DNA of 64,000 nt from Serinus canaria (Eukaryota; Chordata; Aves; Passeriformes; Fringillidae), in contig NC_066314.1 in the NCBI RefSeq assembly GCF_022539315.1, positions 56,357,180 through 56,421,179 of the forward strand, read 5' to 3'. Numbering within the stretch: position 1 is the stretch's first letter; the number at the start of each line of letters is the position of its first letter. The notes below the pieces were generated by a model. The model saw only the letters and a program-made list of their open reading frames with translations. It was not told the origin of the DNA and searched no databases. The position numbers and the translations under genes are program-made. Below are positions 12,201 to 24,200 of the stretch, piece after piece.

Positions 12201-15200
12201 TCACCGTGTCCTCCTCAGTCACTTCATCTGAGGTCATGTTTCCTTGTGCAAGAAATAAGTGATAAAAGCCTGAATCTTCCTGAGCTTTGTCTTGATGTTT
12301 ACCTCTTGAAACATATTTAGAGGGTGTTGATGATGCAAGTGCCAAACTTTCTGTCAGAGCAAGGTCTTGGTCAAATTTAAACAAGACCGAAAAAATCCCT
12401 AATTAGCTCCTTACATGGCTTGCATGGGGCCTCAAAATATACAGTTTATACTGGCTGAGAAATTTTTAAAGTAATTTCTACAAATGCTCCAAAAACCTGG
12501 TGTTGAAAGGGAAACTTCCTGGTAAGGAAGGGGAAAAGCCATACTACAGACCAAAGTATGATATGGACCTAGCTGTAAGTAGGTGAAATCAAGGATTGAT
12601 TCTGGATTTGTGTGCTCATTAAGTCTAAACCTTAATTAGGCTTGAATAATTTTACATGCTGGGTAATTCTTTTATTGGCTTGTAAAGAAGAAACTATTAG
12701 TATTTATTTATGGGAATCTTAGATTGAGGACTTACTTAAAACCAGAAATTTTTAAAGCATCACAGCAATTTTCCACAGACTTTTTTGACCTAATGCAATT
12801 TCAATTCTAAATATATCTTACTGATAGTTGTTGCTGACTTTAAAATTGTGCTTTTAAAGTACGTTTTTTAGAAAAAGAAATGCACAAGAGATTAGTGTTC
12901 TCCCCTGACCTGAGGAGGAATATGCTGTGTGTAGATTGTCACATTTTATTTCATGAAATGGTGTTTTCAGAACCACTGCCTAAGATCACTAAAAGTGATC
13001 ACAATGAACTGTGATTCCATTTTTTTAAAAGAACATTTAAATGTGAACAGGGTCTGTACTTCATTGCATTCATGACTACTTATATAGGGCTTTTTTTCCC
13101 TGGGGAACTACTTGAACTCTCATTACCCTCTGGTCCTCAGCTTTATGGTTTTCAGTGTAGCTCAGCAGAAGATCTCTTGCTGTGATGAAACATGTTTTAT
13201 CTGCCTTGGACTGATATTAAGAAATGTTGTTTCCAGATAATAAATTATCTGCCTCATTAGCTGAATGAAGTGAGGAAGAGTTGACTCATAAAGTATCAAT
13301 AATGTCTTAAAAGTTATTTCATGTGATAACCTTCATGCTAATTTCCAATCCAATGGGTTTTCCCTGCACAGATGAAAATTGTAAAAAGAAGCTCAAAGAT
13401 AAAAGTAAGGTTCCTGATGTCCTTCCACGAGCATTTGCATTCCAGAAGTGCTTTCCAGAATAGCTTTCTGCATGTGTTTGCAAAACTGCTTTAACAAACA
13501 TTGTTAGGTTGCATCATCTATAACCCTTAGTTACACTTACAGTAAAACTGGAGAACAAGGGTGAGTGCATCACACTTGAAACACAAAGTTTTCTGAAGAA
13601 AATCATACAGATAAAGGAAGATTGGGTCTCAGGAAGGCTCACAAAGCAATTGCCTCTCAGTGAGATGCAGTTGCAATCCAGCAGACCAGATTTTCAACCA
13701 GCATAGCTGAGGGAAAATCACTGGAACTGGATCAGGTGCTGGTTTAGCCCGATGTGTCTAAATGTCTTTCATCTAGAAAGCCAGCCAGGCTACCTCTTTT
13801 CTTCTTGTGTTTCATTAAGGAGGAGAATGTTTTTCCTGCTCTGTTTGCTTTCCATGAATTTTTAGGAAGTTGAAACAGGGCTTTTTTGCCTGTCAGTTTG
13901 GCTACCTGCCTACATTTGTAGTGAAATTTGACTTGTACCTCATTCATGCAAGGTAGTCTTTAGGAAAAATGGAGATTATTTCCATTCTTTTTGAATTCCT
14001 AGCCCAGAACACCTCCAGAACATACATGTTCCCATGTATTTATATTTCTTGGTAAATAAGGATTATAGATGAAGCACTGTTGTCTGCATTAGGAACCCTT
14101 CCCAGGCCTGAACTGCCATGTAATATTCCAGCATGACTGCTCATCACAAACACTTGTGTCATTCCACTGTGCCCTCCTCATTGCTCCATCCATGCTGGAT
14201 TAGGGCTGAGCATCACTGCACGATGCTTCCTTCATCACATCCATTCATCCCCTGCCTTTGTTGAGTGGATTTGAGAGATGCTATTTGGGGTGGTCATTGA
14301 CTGTTGTACTGAGAATGTGTTTTGTTGCATTCCAAATGTAGGATATTGTTTATTTTGAACTTCTTGTTTTGCAGGTATTTGGTTATTTTAAAGATGGAGA
14401 TAGTGAAAATCAAGCAGTTGTTTTACTCTATTCTTGTAAGGCTTGGAGAGGGGTGGGGGGAAGGAAGAAAATTTCCTGGATTTCATAATTTCCTTGATAA
14501 AAATGTCAGAGCAGAGGTTTTGAAGAAAAATACCTTCCTTCTTTGTGTTTGCCTGTAAAAAAGAATTTAAGTGGTGTATGTTTTGTCTGTAACCATGTCA
14601 GTCTATTTTCAGATATTACTGAGTTGCTTCTAGATTTTTTTTGTTTTCTTTCTTCCTTACACTGTCTTATTTAAATTGACTTGGAGATCTGTATTGTGTT
14701 TTTAGATATAGAGGTACAGAAAATGAAGAAGGCGGTAGAATCTCTAATGGCAGCAAATGAAGAGAAGGTAGAAAAGTCATTATTTTTTCAGTGATCATTC
14801 ATCAGGTTGATTTAAATCTCTAAGAAAACCTTCACGTGTGAGCTTTTCACAATTCAACTAAAAACCAGATTTGTAAGCATCCATGATTTGCTGCAGTCAT
14901 AAAGATCAGATTTGTAAGAATCAGTGAATTTCTGCAATCATAAAGATCAGATTTGTACAAGTCGATGATTTTCTACAATCAGAAGCACTGCAGTGCCTTT
15001 CAGGGGCTATGAGCATTTATGAGCTCTGTGCATGTGCACAAGATTTGTTCAGAGTCCTTACACTCTTGAGTTCAGTGTGGTTAATTTACACTGTGTTCTG
15101 CAAATGTAAAGATCTCCATACAAGTGCCAGATCACAGGCTGCATTTCCAAAAGGGCTTTTCTGTGAAGTAAGAATTATTTTCATACATGGTTTTTATGCT

Positions 15201-18200
15201 TTCATATGCATGTGCATTTTGTAGGATGTTTCCTTTTGATCACCAAAGTTCTAAATCCTTTGTACATGGCAAATTTATTATGCTCTACCTTTGACTTAAT
15301 AAGGGAGCTGAAATCCACTTTCAAGGCTGGGACAGTTCTGGTGATTAACCAGATTATAGTTTTTGCTAAATACAACTTTTGATATTTCAAAGCCTCTCAG
15401 CATTCTGAGTCCTGTCCCATCCACACTTCCCATTTATTTTAGTCTCACAGCCAGTTAAACTAAAGGATCTAGTATTTGTACTTCTTATTTCTGGGAGAGG
15501 AAGCATAGTCACAATTTCCTTTTATTTTAGGATCGGAAGATAGAAGAGCTTCGGCAATCTCTGAATAGGTACAAGAAAGTCCAAGACATGGTGATACTGG
15601 CTCAAGGTAAAAAAGGTATTGTACAACCAAAAAACAAACAAACAAACAAAAAAGGCAACTCTACTGTCATTTAAGCTCCAGGTGTGTTGTGGTGAGCTTA
15701 ACCATGTGACTGAAGCAGAAGCTATATCTGTATCACAACATTCCATATATTTTAAGACTGGTGGGGGTTTCCAGGCCCCTTCAGAGGGGATTTTCAACAG
15801 TCCAACAAAAGTGAGGAAGCAAAATATGTGGTTTTTTTGTGTTGGGTTCATACCATGCTGAGTGTTGGAGGGGGAGCAATTTTTAAATAAGTATTGCCCT
15901 TTCTTGCAGTACTGTGCCTTAGCTACAGGAGGGTGTTAGAACAGACCTTGATTCTCTGGGAGCTCTGCTCCATGGTCACTTCATAGAGCATGGACAGAGA
16001 TTTCAGGCAGTGACAAATGGGCGAGAGAGGTTTTTGCCCTCAATGGCCTTTGGTTTGTGCTTGCCTCAGGTCTTTGGCAGCAAACACTGGATTTCTGCTC
16101 ACCTTTTAGAAAGTATTGGTTGTCTTTCACAACCAGTCCAAGCCTTTTGCTAGCACTGAGGCAGTTCAGGAGCATCCAGCGTGGAAGGAGCAGAGGATGC
16201 CAACACTGATGTGGGCTTCAGCACTACCTAAATGAGACATACTCTGTTTGTGGCAGGCTGCAGACCTGATGTGGTCTCTTCCAGGCTGGTGATGGACTCA
16301 GAGCAGTGGGCTGCATTTTTCCATAGTAAATAAGGGAAACAAAGTATTTAGAACAAAATTCCAGGACAGGAAAGAAGTCCTCCAATTTATTCAGCTTGTT
16401 GAAACTGATGGCACTAAATGCCCTGAGGGTGTTTGCTGGGCTTTTTGACCTCCCTCTGTTCCAACCCTGCTGTGTTGTGAAGGTTGAATTGGGAAGTGAC
16501 ACTTGGCTGCGGTTCACTTTCACCTAAAAACCCCAGCAATCAAATCCTTCCAGTTTTTGGCCCATAAATGAGCACGCTGGCCGCAACTTGTATGGGAGCA
16601 AGGGTTGTAAAACCAACAAGTTTCCATATTCTCTCCCTTCAGGCAAGGAAACTGAAAGTGAAGACTTGAATTCCGGGTCTGTATCCACGGGTTTATTGGA
16701 CACACCAAGTCTGACCGACCCAGAGAAGAGCCCATCCCCAACCCCAGTAACAGCATCTCCAATCCATGATGAGTTCAACGTGAACATTCATGAAGAGGTA
16801 GGTTGGTTTGGGGTTTTTTTGCTTTATTTTGTACCATCATTCCTTGAAAACACTGCTTGTGCTGGATTCATATTGCAGATGGCAAAACTCAAATTTCTGA
16901 AAAGATTATTTTCTGGGTTTCACAGTTTTTTGTAATGTCTCATATCCTTTTGAGGAAAGTAGTTTTCTTGTGAAAGCTGCTGAGGAATTTCAATTAAACT
17001 TATTTTTCTTAATCCTCAAATGGGATCAGGAGACAGAAATAGATGTATTTATCATGAGAACAAATCTAAATTACTTTTCCTATTTGTCATAGAAATTATT
17101 TTTGTTATCAAATGTAGCTGTTTTAGGAGCTACATATACTTTGGCACATACCTGAAGTAAATGTGTTGGGACTTACTAAATATATATTTTCATATTTAAG
17201 AGGATGCAATCATAATTGCATCCACTCAGGTTAAATGATACATAGGTTGTGGTTCAATCTCTGATTTTTACAATCAGATTTTCCAGTACAAAAACTATAG
17301 ATCTCTTCTCTAAACTCTGAGTCAGAGCAGGGTCTTGACTACCTAAACAGCAAGAACCCACTATGAAGAAAATGTAATTAAATTAAATTAAATGTTTAGC
17401 AGCTTTTTTCTCTGAGTGTCTGAGGACAGGATTAAATCTGAAAAGTGGACTGCCCTTCATGGTGTCTGTGGTTGAGACAGATTTAGCAGGCAGCCTTGGG
17501 AGACTTGTGAGATTTTTGTCTATGCTGTAGCTTAGCTGTGCAATGATTCATGTTTTATCTGCAGTGCCATCTTTCAAGGAGTAAATCATTCTGTTAGAAT
17601 AAGGAAAAAATCACTTTTGAAACCTTGTTTCAGATCCTTTTCTTCATGGTTTATCTGTTGCTCTTTTTTCATTTATGATTGCCTTATTTCAGCTCAGAAG
17701 ATTGTAACACATATTCTTCCTTCTTTTCAGAATTCCTTACAGATCCACACAAGCATTTTACAGATTTCAATCCCTTCCTTTCCATCAGCATCCAAGAGCT
17801 CAGAAGCTGTTGCAGAGAGACTGAAAACACACCCTAGGCCAGATCCTGCAAGTGAAATGAGGTATTATGGGTTCCATGAATTTTTCAATTGTAAATCCAA
17901 TATTCTATGACATTTAAGGAGAGCAATAATCTGTCAGTCACTGAATTAGCCAGGTAAACACAGCTAGGAGTCCCTTGGCTAGCTGCAGCAAACCAAGCTA
18001 ATGTTCCTGAAGTGCCTTGATTAAATCCTGCGTAAGCAAGGGCTGGTTTAGTTGCTGCTGTAGCAGCACTCATGGTCTGTACCAGCTGCTTCACAAGGAA
18101 TGAACAGAAGGAGAGGGAATCTGATCTCATGTATGAAGGCCATAGAATCATTATTTTTGTCTATGTTTGCATCATGGAAGTCTGGCTGGCTCTGCCAGCC

Positions 18201-21200
18201 CTGGTGATTTGTGCTCAGACATTTTCCACAGCTGCTAAAGAGGGTTGTAAGGCACTGCCATAACAAAAGGGCTTCCAGCTCTAACCCGAGGAGGGGAGGA
18301 AACCCAAGGGATGTGTGCCTGCAGCCTGGGGCTGTGGCTGAGCTGTGGCACCCAGGGATCCCTGTGCTTGGAACCAGTGGCAGCTGCTGGGTGAGGAGTG
18401 GTTGTTACCTTTCATCAGCATTTCTAATCCTGCACCCTACTTGTCCTGGGAGGAAACCTAATCCCTGCAGACCTGCACTGGCACTGCAGGGAGTACAGAA
18501 AAGCACTCACAGCTCAACAAAGACTGTGCTTGGGTTTTTTTCTTCTGGGTCCAAATCCCTGGCTTTATCTTAAGAAGTATCAAACACTAAGAATCCAGAG
18601 GCAAGGAGATGTTGTTGACTTGAAACAATCATCAACCTCAATGTGAAGCATCAGTGCAAGCTCAATTTGATGTGTGATTTTTCCAGTTCCAGTTGAGGAA
18701 AGGGTCCTATCCAGAAGCCCAGCTTTGCTCAGTTTGTGCTGTGCATGTTCCTCATGCAGCTCTAGCCATCACCAGCAGGGATTTCACCTGTGTCTCCTCT
18801 TGGCAAAATCCAAAGCAAGCACTAAACTGCAACAAAGTGCCCCCTACTGCGAGTGGTGGCCAGGAGATGGTGACCTCCACTCCTTGTGCTGCTGCAGACC
18901 CTGCTGGAACCTCTGCATTTATTGAAGCTGAATAGTTCAGTATTGTCACGATCTTACAGTGAGAGTTGTCTTTCCTGAGGCTCCTGAGCTCACCTTTGTC
19001 CTTTATCTTTTACAAGACTTGCAACCATAGCAGGGAAAATTTGCCGTGTGTTGGTACCATGAGAGCTGAAGTGAAAACAGAATTAAAGCAGGTTGAGATC
19101 ATAGGATTTCTGTCTCAGCCTTTTTTATATCTTTTTTGCTTTACAGTGAAGGAAGATCAACAGGTTCCTCCCCTGAAACTCATCTGTGTGATAGTCCAGT
19201 GTAAGTGCAAATATCAAATCTGTCCAGGGGACATATTTAAATGGGATGGTCAACTTGAACCCCCACAAAGCATCCCCCTTATTTTACATACATATGTAAA
19301 TAGGTCTGTTAATTTTAGCCAAGATGACATTTTGTGATGGTAGATTTCTGCTTATGTCCCATGCTTTCATGATCATTATTTTCCAATGCTTTTTCTGGGC
19401 ACATGGTACTTCCTGTTACACTGTAAAGCATTTCTAATTTGGTGGTAGACTGTCAATATACTTTGAAATCTGTAGTTTTCCACAGTGCATGAACACATGA
19501 TTTGCTTTTTTCTTTTGGTAGCGGGGGGAAGGTGATCAGCTGACTTCAATGAGAAAATAATTTTCATTACTGCCACATATCCATATTCCGTAAAGCAGCA
19601 GTTATTCCAGTGTCAAAGTTCTTACAGTATCTCATTAAATTGCATGGGCTCTGATTACTGAATTTACTGCACTGATTACTGCATCTTAATTCAAAATATC
19701 ATTTGGTTTGGCATATCTCATCATGTATTATAATGCTGTCTTTAAAGCTGACTCCTTTGAGTGTCTTTCTCTTAGCAAGTTTAATTCTAATAACTGAGCT
19801 TGGTTTTTATGTTATTGTTTCAGAATTTCCACACTGCAGAAGTCCAGCAGTCTGAGCAGTTTGAGGAAAGAGGCATTTGAAGTGGTAGGTTTGGTCTCTT
19901 ACTTCCTCCCACCTCCTTGCACATAGGTGTGACATCTCTGTTTTGACCCTGTGGGTGTTGTGTTGCCTTCTGAGAAATTTTGAGTCAGAACAGGCTCCTT
20001 GTGGCTTGTGTTGGCAGTGGTCACACATATGTGACATCTTCCATATTCTATTAAAGAAGAAAAGCTGTCCTTGAAAACACAGGTGATTTTTTTTTCCCCT
20101 GTTTGTATGAGGCTTTCACCTGAGACTCTCCTGCTGTGTTTTTGCCCAGAGAATGAGAAAGGAATTTTTTTTACTGGATATGCCTTTCTGATTTAAGACA
20201 AGGGAAAAAATAACTCCTTGCACCACTTCCTACCTGTGTTTAAGGTGAATAATTTTGGCAGGCCATGTAATTAATGCACTGTAAAATACACTCTGTGTTG
20301 ACTGTATGTTTTAGGTAGTCAGAAACAAAATACTGAGCTGTTGGATGTCTGGGGATAGCTTCAGTTTAGGTTTCTGTGGAAGTGACCAAAAGCAGCTAAT
20401 CTCTAGCAATGCTATCAAATCAGTGCAGTTCAGGTACTCTTTAGTGACAGTCTGAACTCCAGGAAGCTCCTGAATTCCCTGATACCTCCTGTGCCTTGCA
20501 GTGTAGGGGGCAGGCTGACAGGACTGAAAATGTCACCAGAACCTGATAAGAGCTGGAGTTCATGGGTTGGGGGTCTTTGGTTTTTTGTTTGTTTGGACAG
20601 ACAGGAATAGAGGTTGTGGATGTTTTATCTACATGGCTTCTACCCTGTCTGGTTCCTGCTCTGGGTCCCCTCAGGCAGCTCTGCCTGTGAGTGCCTTAAT
20701 ATTCTGTGTGTCACTAATCATGTGCACAGCTAATCCTTCACAAAGTGAACCAAAGCAACTCTATTTCCATGTCAGCTCACTGACCTCAAAGCAAGCAAGG
20801 CTTAATCTGTGTGAAATACAGCTCTGAAGAGATTTATTTTGGGGGAAAGGAACAGTCAGGGAAGGGTATTTCTGTCAGAACTTAACTGGGGGTAATCATA
20901 ATGAATTGAATACTGGCTATAAACCATGACTTTTAAAATGCCTTAATCTTTTCCAAACAGGACAGAGACTGTGCACAGAAGCCAGCAGAGGTAATGTGTG
21001 TGTGTAGTGATGTGTGTCCTTGGAGAATCAGGGGCAGAGAGCAGGTGCTGGCAGGCTGGGAGGTGTGGAATTGCCACATGCAGTTCCAGAGGGGGAATGG
21101 AAGTCCTGCAGACAGGACAGGGAGGAGTCTCTGGTGGCTGTCACTATCAGTGGCATTGCTCAGTGCTCAGCACCTCCTTGCCTCCTCACATATGGATTGT

Positions 21201-24200
21201 CTTCCAGTCTGATTGAGCATGAGGTTGCCAGCTGAGCTAATGTTTTTCCCCCACTAGATAATTAGCAAAGCATTAAGCATTTTACTGACTCTGTAATTAT
21301 CTTTGATTAGTGTATCTTTAAAAACCTTTGGGTTTCTCAGTTGTTTTCTGTAAGTAGCAAGTGTGTTTCTGAAAAGCCTGTCATTGCAGAACAGTCAGTC
21401 AGTGGTACCTTAAGGCTACATCTTGCAGTTCTTACCTCTAGGAACACCTGAGCAGAGGTGACAGACTTCAGACATCACTCACAGGATGAATTCTGTATTG
21501 ATTCAGCAAAAGCCTAAGGATTATATTTGGGCTGTAAATGGTTTTGCTTCCTCCTTTTAAAGAGATAGTGAAACAGCTGGCAAGGTTAAAATACTGCTTT
21601 AAGTTGGCTAACTGGAGTGTCTGATATCTCTCTTGGCATTTATATTCCTTGCTTGATCTGAAATTTCCTCTTTGCTTTGGCAGTAGACACAGTCAATTAA
21701 TCCATTAATTAAGAAATTGCAGAGCAGTGACAGAAAGAGCTCTCTGACACTTGGTAGAGAACCAAAGTACTGTGGGGTGTTGTCTCTCTGCTTCCCACTT
21801 ACTGCCCCTACAGCTGCCAGTGGGGGAGACAGAGACCCTGGAAAGCTGGAGAAGTTCAGAGCCTTGCAGGACTCTATTTTCATCTTGTCCATACTTTTAA
21901 GTCAGCCTTACAGAAATTAAGGAATATCTTAAAGAACACAATTTACTCTTAGCAGGTAGTGATAGTAATCCTGGATCCTGAACATATGTCAGGGTTTAAT
22001 CCCAGCTGACAGCAAAGGACCCCACAGCTGGTCCCCCTCCCTGACCCAGTGGGATGGGGAGGAGAATCAACAAAAAAAAGATGGAACTCAGGGGTTGAGA
22101 TATGAACAGTTTAATAATTGGAAAAAAAAAAAAATAGGAAGAGAGAGAGAAAACCCAAAAAAGACAAGTGATGCCTCACAATACTATTGCTCATCCCCCA
22201 CTGACCAATATCTAGCCCATCTCCAAAATATGGTTGGCTCCCCTTCCCAGTAACCCCCCCAGTTTATATACTGGCCATGGAATTCTGTGGTGTGGAAAAA
22301 TTCTTTAGTAGTTCAGGTCAGTATCCTGGACATGCTGCATCCCAGCTTCTTGTGCACTTCCTTGCTGACAGAGCATGGGAAAATGAAAAGTGCTTGACTC
22401 AGGGCTCAGCAACAACCCAAACACCCCAGTGTTATTCACATTATTCCCTACTAAATCCAAAACACAGCACCAAACCAGTACACAGTGTTGAACTAAGAAA
22501 AAGTTAACTCCATCCCATCCCAAACCAGGACAACATATTCAAATTAAGATCTTGTTTATGTTTTTCATTATGGTTTTTGCATTCTGTATTCTTGTAGTGA
22601 CAGATGAGGAGGACCTCCAAGATTACCGGCCAGCAGTCACTTTGCAGGCTCTCAAAAGGCCTTCTGCAATTCCCTTATATTGACTCTTTATTTCCCAATT
22701 TCAAGCAGGTTAAACCTCCTGTGGAAGGCAATAATTTTGCAACCCTCCCTCCCAAGCCCCCTTCTCACGGTGGCACAGGTGATGAGGACAGTTTTGGCAC
22801 CCGCAAGGCCAGATCTTCCTTTGGACGAGGCTTTTTCAAGATAAAAAATAACAAGAGGACTGCAAGCGCCCCCAATCTGGGTAGGTACCCTGACTCTGCA
22901 TTCAGATTTCAGATTCTGTGCATTTGAATCTGAACAATAGCTGTAACTGCTTTAAGAAGCAGGAAAGCAAGCCTTAGTCTCCCTGTGACTTGGTGGCACT
23001 TGTGATAGTCGAATGTTTGGAAAATATCAAACAGCAAGGAAAGAAAATGACTGATGTGAGGAAGTATTTGATGTGGTTCAGACTCTGTTGTGGTATCTTG
23101 CCATGGACCTTGTAGGGTCTTGCTGCTCTATGAAATGCTGTCTGGCAGTTGTTCACACATGGGATTTTTGGAGTTTTTTTCCCCTGGGTCTATCTTTGGT
23201 TTATCTTTCACAAGATTTTTTAGATATACAGAAATAGGACAGCAGGACTCAGTCTTTCTCTTTTTTGTTTTTTTGTACTTAAGCAGCCTTGCAGAAGAAG
23301 TGGTGACAACAGGAACAGGATTGGCAAGTCATTCAAGCTCATGTTGATTTTTTTACCTGTAGTGTTGGTGGGGGTGTTATTTTGGTATTGTCATTTGGTG
23401 ACATTTGCATATGATGAAGAAATAAACAAAATGTTCTGCTTAATGCAGAAGTCACTGTTGCCACTAATTGGAATTCTACTTACATTTACTGCTCTGCTCT
23501 AGCAGTCTTTCCACTGATCCAGTTCAAGCATCCAGTGAATCCCTGCATCAGATCTACTGCCAGACATCTTAGGTTTTTGTTTTTCTCTTGCATGAGATTC
23601 AGGAATTTAGCTCTCTATTTCAGAAGCCTGAAGGGGGATAGCTTCTACTTTGTTACTAACTCCAAGAGAATTTTAGATTTTTGTTCAAAACAAATAACAT
23701 ACCTACACATTGATGATATACTGCCCATATTTGCCTGTGACATACAGCCTGGGAACTTGCTAGCTTACTTGGAATAGATGTACAGTCTGTTCTGAGGGTT
23801 AAACTCTTTGCTTTGGTTTATTTCATCTTTGCTTTTGTGTAATCTCCTGTGTTGTCCTGAAATTGATTTGTCTAACAAAGTGCAGTACTTGTGGCTGTCA
23901 TAGAGGAGTGGAAGATGGGCCATGTAAATGAGGTGCTGTGACTTTGAGTAAGTTACTTATGTTATCCAGATTTCAGTGCCCTCATCTGTAAAGCTGCTGT
24001 CCAGGAATTTGCCACTTCACAGGAGCAATGGGTCCTGAAGCAGATGACCTCCTTGCACCGAAGTGACTGCAGTGCTATTTTTCCCTCCCACCACAGAGCT
24101 CTACTCCACTCCTTTGTTGGGAAAGGGAGTTTCCCAGTGACGTGGGATCCTAATCCCTTGTGAATTCAGCATTTGTGTGGCGCTTGTGTCTCCCGTCCCT

